Assembly: GCA_014529385.2 (NCBI GenBank)
Contig: CM043971.1
Location: 84,299,340-84,363,339 of the forward strand
Reading direction: 5' to 3'
DNA length: 64,000 bases
DNA from: Adiantum capillus-veneris
Lineage: Eukaryota > Streptophyta > Polypodiopsida > Polypodiales > Pteridaceae
Of this stretch, positions 23,292-33,818 are shown piece by piece. Each line of letters opens with the position of its first letter. Positions within the stretch are counted from its first letter, which is position 1. The notes under the pieces are model-generated. The model worked only from the letters and a program-made list of their open reading frames with translations, was not told where the DNA came from and ran no database searches. Made by a program: the position numbers and the translations under genes.

Positions 23292-23635
23292 TGTAGGATT
23301 AAGGTGGATAGGTTAGTGTGCCATTCATGGCATAAGCATGCTTGGAGAGGTTAGTGTAGAGCTTGAGAGAGAAACTATTGCACAATACAATAGAGAGTAT
23401 ATTGCAAATGATAAAGGTTACAAATATTTAACAAAATGTTTCTCTATATAGGCTTATACAAATAGACATCCTTTTAACACATGAGCACAAGAGGTGGCTT
23501 CCAACGCACAAATACAAGTGGTGGTGCTTTACACAAAGGTTGTAAGAGGTTTTTCACGTGGCTTGACACATAAGGCTTCTCTAGGTAGAAAAGACAATTC
23601 ACACAAGACATGCCACAAAACCTCGCATCCCAACA
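23292..23635 (-). repeat. LTR of a minus-strand LTR retrotransposon fragment
   Basis: The ends TGTAGGAT and ATCCCAACA form an imperfect inverted repeat. A primer site adjoins on the correct side. A minus-strand TATA-like CTATATAG occurs near 23445-23455. No coding part or partner LTR is seen, so this is a fragment, probably copia-like from the primer and LTR size. The right end is less certain than the left. Confidence 0.55.
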
Positions 23636-23953
23636 TAGAATCCATGGACCATCACTATACAAAAATCCCATTTACAAGTTCGATATCTACAAATCCGATT
23701 GGATAATTGCAATTTGCAAAACATATAAGACCGCTGTCTACAAATCTCATAGAGTATACATCTTTACCAAATAACAAAAGTGAATAGAACAAATTAGAAT
23801 CTAGACATCATCTCACTGAACAGTCGCAAACACATCTGAGTTGAGCCTTGACATATTCAATTGCTCACTCATATTCTGCGAATTCTCTCTTTGCTTGGGT
23901 AGTTGCTTCAAATAGTTTTTTCGCATTATATTGATGATCATGCTAGCGTATAC

Positions 23954-25214
23954 TCACTTTTGATTTTTCCTAGGCATGTTATAATGCTCTAAAAAATCTT
24001 TACACCATTCACATAAATGCTCAATGCAGAAAGAAATTGCATAGGTGTCAGTGTCTTTATTGTACATACATGAAGATTTTGGATTACAAAGCTCAAGGGT
24101 CCTCCATGGGCATAGGGCATATACCTTCACATATGAGATGTTGATTGCTTGCTTCTCAATGCCCACTCATAGCGTTAATCCCCAATCAATGACACTGACA
24201 TGAGGTAGACCCTCGTTTGTGAAACTAGTCATGATGTTCCATGAGTGCAAGTTACAATGTATAATTCCCTCAATGTGTGCATGCGTCATGGTCTTCACTA
24301 GGGCTACCATAAAAGAAGACACCCACTCAATCATATGCTTGCACATCTCAAACTCTTGCTCTATGGGAGGATGTCTAGGAGCTTCCTTTTGAGATGCCAA
24401 TTTGTTGGAAAATCTTCCCTTAGGTGGTGGGACGCACTCTAACATGTCACCCAAATCCATTCTATTAAGGCAAGGAAAGATGAAGGACCATGTCTCTTTG
24501 TGTGTTTGTGTTATGCATCTTACAATGCCCTTATGAAACATCTACACACTCGCCTCTAGAGAGAAATATTGGCACCTCTTTGCTTCATCTCCTTTCAAGT
24601 CTCTCACTACATATTGCACTTTGGGTGGCAACCAAGTGACACCTGTGATTGTGCACTCTGAGAAAACTCTGTGGATTCCTTTGCTAAGATTTCTACCATG
24701 CTTGATGGCCTTGAGTACGAGGTAAACATTGATGGTGCACTAGGACATGAATCAGGTGTGCACTAAATGCTCGCGGTCCGCCCAGCTTGTGCATCAGACC
24801 TTGACACTAACTCATCTTGAGAGGAGGCTTCAGAATAAATGATGGTTCTAGCTTTTTGAATGTGGACATCTTGCAAATCAATATTGCATACTCTTTTAGA
24901 TTTTGATCTTATGTTAGTCCAATGGTGTAGCTTTATTGGATCCACATCTGTTGGTGCATCATTGCCCAAGTATTTTAAACACCGTGAGTCTGTGTCATAT
25001 TTCCCACAACACTATCCATCAGCCTACAGACAACCTTCACATTGTAAGATGAGAAGTGTGACCAAACTGCTTCAACTATGTTTTCAAGGAAATGCTCTCT
25101 ACGTGTCTCACTCTCCAATGTGGAGGTGATCTCCTCCGTGGCCAGAGCACAAACATATGAGACCATGAGAATTATGATCTTTTCCTTTAAGTCCTTTGTT
25201 TCTACAAGATTCAT
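23954..25214 (-). pseudogene. protein-kinase-like gene, broken
   Basis: The minus strand from 25214 gives an unrecognised N-terminal part (LKEKIIILMVSYVCALATEE; STLESETRREHFLENIVEAV). A frameshift near 24970 and a second block follow. A kinase-like domain then begins near 24735 (VYLVLKAIKHGRNLSKGI, with a candidate ATP-binding Lys). The catalytic-loop equivalent near 24255 reads IIHCNLHSWNIM, and the metal-binding loop near 24185 reads VIDWG. In standard kinases these are HRDLKxxN and DFG. Here the catalytic Asp is Asn. In-frame stops sit at about 24542 (TAG) and 24167 (TGA). The TGA is followed by WRTLEL, in the place of the APE region. It is either a decayed host kinase or a fragment carried by a transposon. 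No intron borders are evident. Confidence 0.5.
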
Positions 25215-25346
25215 CTATGCTACAATGATAACATGTTTTGTGATTTTTTAAGGACAACATAACTTGAAATTTTATAATAGACATGAATTGCATTCGATGA
25301 CACTAAGGACAAATCTAGTAATCATCAAACTAGTTTAATAAGTAAA

Positions 25347-25760
25347 TGGGACTAATGACAACTCTAACCCAATAGTAGAGTTGATGTCGAGAGAAACACT
25401 GAACTAGCCTAAAAAGAAGGGCATCATTCAACGGAACTAACGACAACTCTATCCCAATAGTAGAGCTGATACCGAGAGCAACACTGAACTAGGCTAAAAA
25501 GCAGGGCATCATTGAATGAGACTAATGACAACTCTAGCCCAATAGTATAGCTAATGCCAAGTGAAACATTGAACTAGCCTAAAAAGCAAGGCATTATTCA
25601 GTGAGGCTAACCACAACTCTAGCCCAATAGTAGAGTTGATGCTGAGAGAAACACCAAAATGGCCTAAAAAGAAGGGCATCATTCAATGAGACTAACGACA
25701 GGTCCAACCTAATAGTACAACTGATGCCCAAAGAAACATTGAACTAGCCTAGAAAGCACG
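25347..25760. repeat. tandem array of about 86 bp units, nearly five copies
   Basis: Units start near 25347, 25433, 25519, 25605 and 25690. Each contains GACAACTCTA, CCCAATAGTAGAG, GATGCC and GAACTAGCCTAAAAAG. More diverged copies (CAACGACA, GGTCCAA, TAGAACTGATGCC) continue to about 26108, where the CACTA element starts. The half-unit GATGCCCACC reappears directly after that element at 40484. Confidence 0.8.
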
Positions 25761-26108
25761 TATACATAGAGAACACATAAGACATAGAAAACAGCCTATT
25801 AGGTTGTACAACGATACTCCCAATCCAATAATAGAATTGAGGCCGACGAGAAGACGTATAGACTATCTATAAGTCAAACATAACCAACCATATTCAACAA
25901 CGACATTTCCGGTCCAAAGTAGAATATCTGATGCCAATGTGAAATTAGTGGCCATGTTGTAAAACAAAGTAGTTTCATCAATTTGCATGATGACACTACC
26001 GGTCCAAAGTAGAACTGATGCCAAAAAAAATAGATTAACTACTTATAATTCATGGGTAACTACTAGTCTAGCATTTCACAACGACACTTCTGGTTCAACA
26101 ATAGGACC

Positions 26109-26600
26109 CACTACAAGAGGTTACTTGAATTCCGGTGCCACATTACCGGCGTCACTGGCGGGCGTCGGTATATGTGTGTGTATTTATGGAGGGAGCCAGG
26201 GTTTCTAAAAAAAATTCATTTTCAAAATTCCGACGTCTATTTTGGTAGGTGTTCTGACGCCTGCGCGAATGCGCATTTCGACGCCCCTTCCGTTGGTTGT
26301 TCCGACGCTATACCGAGAGTTGTACCATCGGTACCTGCAAAAACCAAAACCGGGGCTTTCTCTGCGCATTTCTACTAATTCTTGCGGCACATCTCAAGCT
26401 CTCCTCTTCACCCTCTCTCACAGATCTGCTGCGATACATGCCGTTGGAGGTGCTAATCTTGCTTGTGGGTTAGCGCATAACACTAAGGTAAGATTATTTT
26501 CATGTTTTCTTGTAGATTTAGGGTTTAGGGTTTAACTTTGTGTTTGTGTTTGTGTGTGCGTTTTCGCAGGTTCTACGACTTAGGTGACAACTTTCACTGC
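26109..26600 (+). repeat. CACTA 5' terminal and subterminal region
   Basis: The terminal CACTACAAGAGG is followed by several GACGCC or TTCCGACG motifs to about 26340. Two short GT-AG-like stretches follow (GGTAAGATTA at about 26486, TTTTCGCAG at about 26568), possibly an untranslated first exon and intron. Confidence 0.65.
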
Positions 26601-26639
26601 TCAAACAGGACTAATATGAGTGCTCAAACCTTTAAATGC

Positions 26640-27118
26640 ATATTAACTTTATTTAAATTACTTTGTATATTAAAAAAGAAAATTTCATGCTTTAAACTTT
26701 GAATGATTTAAAATTTCAATGCATTAGGATTTGTTATGTGAAATTTCATTTTAAATTATAAAAAAAATTTGTTTAAGTTTATGAAAAAATCTTGTTTTGA
26801 AGATTTTTTTTATTGAATTATGTCATTTTTCAAATTATGTATTTGATGGGGTTTATGTTTTAGGCTAAGTTTAAGTTATAAGTTAAGTTAGATTATGTTA
26901 GGTTATGTTAAGTTAAGATACGTTATTGTGTTAGGTTATACGTTATGTTAGGTTAGGTTATCTTGTACGTTAGGTTAGATTAAGTCAAGCTACGTTAGGT
27001 TAAGTTATGTTAAGCTACGTTAAGTTAAGTTAGGTTATGTTAAGTTACGTTAGATTATGTTACATTAGGTTATGTTACATTAGGTTAGGTAAAGCTACAT
27101 TAGGTTACGTTAGGTTAA
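26640..27118. repeat. AT-rich spacer and degenerate TTAGGTTA tract
   Basis: Bases 26640-26860 are AT-rich with no gene. Bases 26862-27118 are an irregular run of GTTAGGTTA, GTTATGTTA and GTTAAGTTA words. The same words recur at 27773-27815 and 27925-28005. Confidence 0.75.
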
Positions 27119-27775
27119 GCTTCTCGACAATACGGAAAGCTATAAAGCTTACCCACAACACATATTAAAAACAGCACAATGGCATTCCGTTCATCAATAC
27201 GGCAATCCATAAATCTTACCCACAACACATATGCATTGTGGGCAAGCTCTATGGATTTCCTAATTGTCAACGGCTCGCCATTGTGTTGTTTATATGTCCG
27301 CGAGCGGATTTCAAGTCCTAAAACAACACCATGGGCCATAGATCTTGCTTACAATGTATATGCATTGTGGGAAAGATTTATGGCTTGCCGTATTGCCAAA
27401 CGGCTAGCCATGGTGTTGTCTATATGTTTGCAAGAGAATTTCAAGCGCTAAAATTCCCTCATGCCCCTAAAAAAAACACAATGGCGATCTGTTTGGCAAT
27501 ACGGCAAGCCATAAAGCTTACCCACAAGGTGTATGAATTGTGGGAAAGCTCTATGGCTTGCCATATTGCCAACGGCTCGCCATGGTGTTTTCTATATGTT
27601 TGCGAGCGGTTTTCAGATCATAAAATTGCTTCTCAACTCTAAAAACAACACAATGGTGAGCCATTTGCCATATTGGCAAGCCATAGAGCTTGCCCAAATC
27701 GCATATGCATTGTGGGCAAGATCTACGGCTTTTCGTTTTGATAAACGCCTCACCATTGTGTTGTTTTTATGTTAG
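27119..27775. repeat. tandem array of four long hairpins
   Basis: Four inverted-repeat units, about 27178-27288, 27318-27420, 27478-27590 and 27649-27768, follow a half unit at 27119-27178. In each, a left arm with GCAAGCCATAAAGCTTACCCACAA pairs with a right arm with TTGTGGGAAAGCTCTATGG and CTTGC (arm sequences given in pieces). The arms are about 45-55 bp and the centre is near GCATATGCAT in units 1 and 4. Unit 2 has a shortened left arm. Confidence 0.75.
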
Positions 27776-28009
27776 GTTAGGTTATGTTAGGTTTAGGTTA
27801 TATGTTAGGTTAGGTTAGAGCTATCGATGGCATAATACAAACGGACTTCAAATATGACGCGTGTACTTCAAAAAACGCAATCGGCGGACTTCGAAGTGAC
27901 TCGTGTACTTCTAAAAACATAAACGGACTTTGGTTATGTTAGGTTATAGGTTAGGTAGATGTTATAAGATAGGTTACATTAAGTTAGGTTAGGGTAGAGC
28001 TAGCGTCAA

Positions 28010-28357
28010 ATTAATAGTAGAAAAAACGCAATCGGACTTCAAAAGTGCACACAGACTGAAAGAATCTTAATATACAGTTAGTGACCAATAAAGACGAGAT
28101 TATTGTCCTAATCTCCGTGCACCTCTAGAATGAGGTGTGCGGGGATTGGGCCTGGCTAGAGAATGTGAGGTTGTTAGAGATAGCATAAAATAATTGAAAA
28201 AATGTAATCGGACTTCAAAAGTGTACACAGACTTCAAGAACTTTAATATAAAGTCATTGACCAATAAAGATGAGATTATTACCATGTTGTCCTAATCTCC
28301 ATGCACTTCTAGACCAAGGTGTGCGGGGATCGGCCTGGCTAGAGAATGTGAGGTTGT
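28010..28357 (+). repeat. two tandem copies of a module shared among CACTA elements
   Basis: Two copies of about 175 bp each contain CGGACTTCAAAAGTG, then GACCAATAAAGA, TCCGTGCACCTCTAGA, GGTGTGCGGGGAT and AGAGAATGTGAGG. The core (28082-28170 and 28257-28353) is also present in the other two CACTA elements at 46247-46346 (+) and 56776-56875 (-). Confidence 0.8.
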
Positions 28358-28387
28358 TAAAGCTTGTAATTATACATCCAAGACATC

Positions 28388-28933
28388 TTGAAGATTAGCT
28401 TTAGAAAGTTTGATATGTTTATCTTTGATGTCAAGTGGTTCAAAGTTAGCGGCCCTAATGCAACTGTGCACAAAGACAAGAGTGGATTGATTCAAGTGAA
28501 CTCTAGACGGGTGTGGACAGATTTGCGGGATACGTTCGTACTTCCGCAACATTGTGAACAAGTTGTGTTCATACACAATCCACTATGGACAGAAGGCGAT
28601 GAGAATGATCTGTCTAAACCCTGCTAGCTCTATGTTGTTCAAGTTGCTCCACGTAGCAAGCAAGTGTGTGAGGGATTGAATGTTGAGCTCGAAGAGGTGA
28701 TTCATGAACAAAGCGTAGGACTGACTCCAAATTTAAGTTTAGATTTTGAGGTGGATGTCATCATTGAGCAATTGTCTGAACCTAGAGATGAGGTGTCAAA
28801 TAATGAAGCTGATGCGGAGAGCGACGAAGAAGTAGAGTTTGACGATGAAGATGCAGAAGTACAGATTGAGATAGACATCTTTGGTACATCAAATCTCATA
28901 GAGGATGAGAGATTAACTAATGACTTTTGCTAG
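28388..28933 (+). pseudogene. TNP2 transposase C-terminal region (DUF4216-like)
   Basis: One frame with a single in-frame TAG at about 28625. It encodes FIFDVKWFKVSGPNATVHKD, LIQVNSRRVWTDLRDTFVLP, HCEQVVFIHNPLW and, after the stop, YVVQVAPRSKQVCEGL with an acidic tail. This pattern (FDVxW, VNSxRxW, DxFVLxxxxEQVF, VVQVxPR) is that of the domain found C-terminal to the TNP2 transposase core in plant CACTA elements. The core itself is missing, so this is an internal-deletion remnant. Confidence 0.7.
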
Positions 28934-29500
28934 GAAACCTTTTGCATGGCTCTTTTTATTAGTCTACAATACACTTTAGATTTTGGTCATTTATGTAGCA
29001 GTTTCATTGATTTTGTTGTTTGTATTGATTAAGCATTTCTTACGTAAACTAACATAATTTGTGTGTTTTGTTTGTGTATGATTAGCCATGGCCGATGACG
29101 AAGAGCCCTACTCTCCTAGTTTTAGTTTTCCAATCACTCCAGCCGGCATGTCACCCGAGCAGATGAGCTCGTTTTTGTCTCAGTTCACACTTGAGCAGAT
29201 CGCCATGGAACAACATCTTTGGGGTGCAGGTGCAGGTACCTCTAGACCTACTACGATCGACCCTACGCCCAGGACTAGTGTGGTCCCTACACTGAGAGGC
29301 CCCACACCTCTATCTAATGTGCCCCCTATGCCTAGGACTCGTGTGTCCTCTACACCGACGGGTGGTTCATCCTCGAGACGACGTCGTCGTCATTCTGGAG
29401 GTGGTGGTTGATGTGGTAGTGGTTCTACCGATGTGTCCACACCACTCAGAGAGCACCCACCACTCTCTACAGTAGATAGTTCACCGATGGGCACACCACG

Positions 29501-29505
29501 TACAC
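29501..29505. other. target site duplication, left copy (TACAC)
   Basis: TACAC here is repeated at 39057-39061, exactly outside the two LTRs. Confidence 0.95.
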
Positions 29506-30462
29506 TGTTGGACGAGCGACTCACACACCCATGAAGTGCATGTAAACACTACCTAGATCAACATAATGTCAATCGAGGACACATATGACACAATAGGCAC
29601 AGAAAGGAAATCTCTTTAGCTTGTCAGGCTGAGACCATCCTACACATACAACACTCTGGAAGGCCAACTAAACCTCAATCAAGAACCTCACTGCTCTCAA
29701 CTACACCACCTAGCCACATACACACATACGGAAGGTAATTCACCTAATCATGCCAGATTCATACGAAACTTAAGGAACACCATCCCCTCACTAGGATACA
29801 CCTGTCCCTAAGCTTCTACACTCAAAACCCTCACTCTAAACCCATCTGCGGAAAACACGTAGGATGACAGAGCTGAATTTTGAAAGTTCCCAAAACTGAA
29901 ATTTATGAGTACCTATGCGTAGCTTATGTCGCCACGATTCTATAGACTACTAGCACACATAAAACAGACATCGTTTGATACACTTACAGCCACAAATAGC
30001 TCGTAGATGCGTTGGCGTGTGCACTTCTTCTCGCGTGGAATGCTTGGTGTTGTCGCGTAGCTCTCCTTGAGCCTACAACAATGGTGCAGCCGGATCTCCA
30101 ATGTGTTGAGCGAGCCGGGCATAGCAAGAGGATAATGCTCACGCTCACTCTCTTTCTCTCTCACACACAGTAGACGGCAGCGCTCAGTTTTGATTATGAT
30201 AAAAGTCTCCCCTTTACAAAATGACCTAGGTACCTTATATACTAAGGTTACCTTAGGTTTAACCAAAAATGGGGTTGAAAGGGTCAAATGGCTTTGTATT
30301 TACAATCTGGAAGTTCCATTGCACCCCGGCTTCTAAAACTAGAATAACTACTCATTACAAATGATGTTTATAGCCATAATCCGCAACATTTCATAACTCG
30401 CAAAAGATAAGACTTTGGTACGAAACTTGAGTTATGTTGTCTTGTTGACCCGGCGGTCAACA
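29506..30462 (-). repeat. 3' LTR (957 bp)
   Basis: It starts TGTTGGACGAGC and ends CGGTCAACA. It matches 38100-39056 throughout. On the minus strand a TATA-like GTATATAAGG lies near 30231-30241. Confidence 0.95.
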
Positions 30463-30475
30463 CACCCCTCTTCCG
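30463..30475 (-). other. polypurine tract
   Basis: The minus strand reads CGGAAGAGGGGTG directly before the LTR start TGTTGACC. Confidence 0.8.
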
Positions 30476-31009
30476 CGTTCATGTCGTCCTCGACATGACC
30501 TGATTGTCGATGACGATGTGGTCTTTGTTGTCGTTTTTGCTTCATCTGTTGCACTACTTGTAACTTTGTCGAACCACAACAAGAACTATGATCCATTAGA
30601 GCAGACATCTATCATCATAACCATTCATCTTTTGAGATCCTCTAATTAATTTTTTGTCTGCTCTTCTTCATTGGGGACTTCTTTGTTCCTGTGCAATCAT
30701 GTTGTTAGTGTTTTCTGCAGCTTTGTCATTGTAGGCCATTCTTCGACTCGCCATTGAGGAGAAGTATGCTATGATCTGAAATTGGTGCTCCAATTCATTT
30801 GTCAATTGATTTGAGTAGCATTTCCTTATTGTTGATGTAGAAGGAATATGTACAAGAGGATGGTGATAGGTGTCTTTAGATTAGGGTCTAAAACCTGGAA
30901 CTTGTGATTTGTCATTAGAGATCTTTGTCTTCTTGATCCATATCTGTTTTTGGCCGATCTGGCTTTTTGGTATCCAGATTTGTCGAGATTTTTGGCTTTG
31001 ACTTGTTGT
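30476..31009 (-). other. 3' untranslated part of the gag-protease element
   Basis: About 0.5 kb with no open frame of note on either strand and no sequence resembling RT or integrase. Confidence 0.6.
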
Positions 31010-31734
31010 CTAGTTCTTTTGACCTGTCATGGTTGTTGCTGAAGGGGTTGGTGATAGTGATGGCCTAAGTTGATGATAGGGGATGTTGTAAGATTCATCA
31101 CTATCGCTACTATCCTCAACAAGGTTGACTTCTTGTACTTTCCCTTGATTTTTTGGCTGGTAGTGGAAATTTACTGTCTGTTTGCTCGTGGGTGGTAGTT
31201 TCTTGGAGGACTTCTCTAGCCTATTGATTAGAGCACTGTTAGCTAGTTGCTCTGGTCGTATGCCTCCTAGCTGAGTCTTTGCATCCTTATTAGGAGCCAT
31301 GTATGAGGATGCTTGTGGTGGTTGTGCGAGGACTTTGGAATCCACTTTTGATGCGCTTTATTTGTGTAGCGATGACATTGATTCCCGGGTTGTTGATCTT
31401 CTTGAAGCTCGAAGTGTTCTACAGAGTCATAGAACTCGTCGTTTTCTTCATCTTTTGATTTTCCACATTTCTTTGTTTTCTCCTGATGTCAAGAGCTTGT
31501 TGATGTCTGGATCTCTTCGTTTTCCTGGATTACACTCACTGCAAAATAAGGAACGAAATCATAGCCATTTTCATCACAAAAATTTGTTGTTGGAGCATCC
31601 TGCATGGTGCACACGTCCAAAGTAGCCAAGATGTGTTCCCATTTAAAAGGCTCTAACTCTTCTTCAGGAAATGGTTCTGGGATATAATCCATATCCTCTA
31701 TAACCTGCCCTAGGATACATTCCTCATGTTTCAA
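31010..31734 (-). pseudogene. unknown C-terminal part of the gag-protease polyprotein
   Basis: Two minus-strand open stretches (31489-31734 and 31010-31345) continue leftward from the protease frame after stops. The first is acidic (IPEPFPEEELEPFKWEHI). The second is polar (QLGGIRPEQLANSALINRLE, SDSDESYNIPYHQLRP). I recognise no RT, RNase H or integrase motif. In an autonomous element RT would lie here, so this replaces or follows a deleted RT. Confidence 0.45.
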
Positions 31735-31746
31735 GCTACCACATTG

Positions 31747-32766
31747 TCAAGATCCACACATCCACAGGTCTTTAGGCTTACCTAACCAAGTTGGAAGTTC
31801 TGATCCTGCTACTGTGGCGGAATCAAACTCCTCAACCGGTGTTCTCGTCACATCCCTATAGCTATGGTCCCTCAATTTTATCTTTGTTATGGTTTCCATA
31901 TGTCTCAGGTATATATGGTCATAACCCCAATCTTGGACCATTTTCAATTGTCGCATGAATGGTCTTCCCAGAATGATGTCATAGTTGTTCTTCTTGCCAA
32001 AGTCAACAACAGCAAAAGTGTGTTCATATTCAATGCCACAAGAAGTAACAAGTACTTTTTCTAGCAGTCCTAGGGGTTTTTCCTTGTGTCCGTCTGCAAG
32101 CTGCAGGGTCATTCGTGTGGATATCAAGGCAGGTTTTCCCCATTTTTTCCAAACCTCTTTGGTTGCAATGGCCACACCAGCTCCACTGTCAAGGATTTCC
32201 ATGGTTTTTACACCATTGAATTCCACAGGAAGGGTGGTGTTTCCATCTTCTCCCTCATAATACTCGCCTACCTTGTTTAATAGCACTGGCCTAGTATTTA
32301 GTTGAGGCATTTCAAGCTCTTTGATGCCTTCCTCGATTTGAGTCATTGGGGTTTTTACACCAAATTTCTCTAGACATTTACCCACATTTGCCCACATGTT
32401 TGGTCTTATTCTGATAAACTCGTCTAACATTATTGTACAAGTGACTGGGGCAGATAGAATATCTACTAGCCCCTTTGAATCAATGGCCTTGTTGGGAGAC
32501 AGTCTCTGTGATGGGACTGCAACCACATCTGACTTGGACTCGTACTCTCCCATGTAGGACGGTAGTGTTCTTAGCGAATGGGGTTGACTATCCATAGATT
32601 GTATAGATCCTTTTTCACCCCAATATGATCTCACGTCTAGATTCATTTGAGATCTAGTCTCAAATTCCTCTATTGGTGGTAGAAACACTCCTCGTTCATC
32701 ACTAGTCTTGTCTACTCGTATTCTTAGGTCATCGGCTTCATTGGCCTCTCTGACTTGTTTCCACAA
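31747..32766 (-). pseudogene. retroviral-type aspartic protease region
   Basis: The 339-codon open stretch holds a retropepsin near residues 180-285. The active site is ILDSGAGVAIATKEVWKKWG (DSG), a central strand reads TLQLADGHKEKPLGLLEKV, and the flap-side motif is NYDIILGRPFMRQLKMVQDWG (given in pieces: NYDIILGRPFM, QLKMVQDW). The upstream part (about residues 1-170) is a linker without known domain. Protease would cleave the gag polyprotein. A stop near 32767 and the gap to 32923 break the link with the gag frame. Confidence 0.8.
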
Positions 32767-32922
32767 TTCATCAAGAACATCTATCTCTTTACAATCCTCA
32801 GGTATAGCTTGGTGATATCCCTTGGAAGAGTTATCCGTGGTATTCAGTACTATCCTTGGTTCTAATGCTGGGTCTTTGAGGTTTGTTCTGTGCTCATGAC
32901 TAGAATCTGACTCTTTTAGTTC

Positions 32923-33690
32923 CTAGTTTGGTGGGATTACTAGTGTAGGCATGACACGGATCACATCCTCAGGTTTTGCAACTGGTGGTTCTAGTAAAGC
33001 TTGGGCTGTTTGAATCATTTTCTTGCACATTTCAAACCTTTGATTTTCTAGTTCCGCATAGGGATATGTCATCCACTTGTGTTCTTGGGTTCGGTTGTTT
33101 TTGAGCCTCACATCATAGGCTTTCAAGAGGGCATCTAATGTCTCATTAACCTTCTGTACCAACACAGATCCTCCTGAACTAGCACTTCTCGGTTTCTCAT
33201 CCGTGGATGGTTCTTCTAGAGGTTTAACCATCTGTGGAAGAGAAGGTACCTTCTTTTCCTCATGTTGTTTTATCTTCTCCTCAGCTTCGGTAAGCTTCTC
33301 AGCTAGGGATTTTTGCTCTTGTTCCCTGCGTGCTTTCATCCTAGTCTTTCTAGCCTTCCAACTATTTTGTTTGCTCTTGGTTTTCTGACTAGGTGCGTCT
33401 GTCTTTGGTCCATCATCTGTCTTTGGACTCGTGTCGCTTTTCGTGTTCTTTGTCTCTGGATTCTCATCAGCTTTCTTTTGAGCTTGTGCTCTCGTAACTA
33501 CTTGAGCTGGTACAACATTTTCATTTTCTGAGCTACTAGGGAGCTGAACAATCCCTGATACATTTGTCGTGATTTTCCTGATTTGGTTTGGTTTTTTCGG
33601 GCAATCGGGGATCAAGTGAGTGATGCCACACTCAAGACAATAGGCATTTACTTCAGTGATCTCTGTATGAGGACATTGTTTGACGACTTT
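32923..33690 (-). pseudogene. zinc knuckle and charged linker between gag and protease
   Basis: Upstream of the open stretch at 32923-33615, the same frame encodes a knuckle at about 33600-33640: CLECGITHLIPDC. The spacing is CX2CX3HX4C, one residue shorter than the usual CX2CX4HX4C. Then comes a Lys/Glu-rich segment with coiled-coil character (KARREQEQKSLAEKLTEAEE) and a C-terminal part (YDVRLKNNRTQEHKWMTYPY). An in-frame stop near 33738 separates it from gag. Confidence 0.65.
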
Positions 33691-33818
33691 TGTGACAATC
33701 TGTGAGGAGATTCTTTTAGCATTTCCTATTGGCTATAAGCAAGCTTTGACCTAAATATGCCGCTATTTGCAATGAATCGCAATGTCCTTTCGTCCATTTC
33801 ATACCTTCTTTCTTTCGA

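Noticed and set aside
26862-28005. TTAGGTTA-rich tracts as interstitial telomere repeats
   Set aside because: The words are irregular (GTTAGGTTATG, GTTAAGTTA) and do not form the plant TTTAGGG heptamer.
30463-31745. Hidden RT or integrase in the gag-protease element
   Set aside because: No FGL-NAP, xxDD, HHCC or DDE-type motif was found in any frame by eye; a profile search would be decisive.
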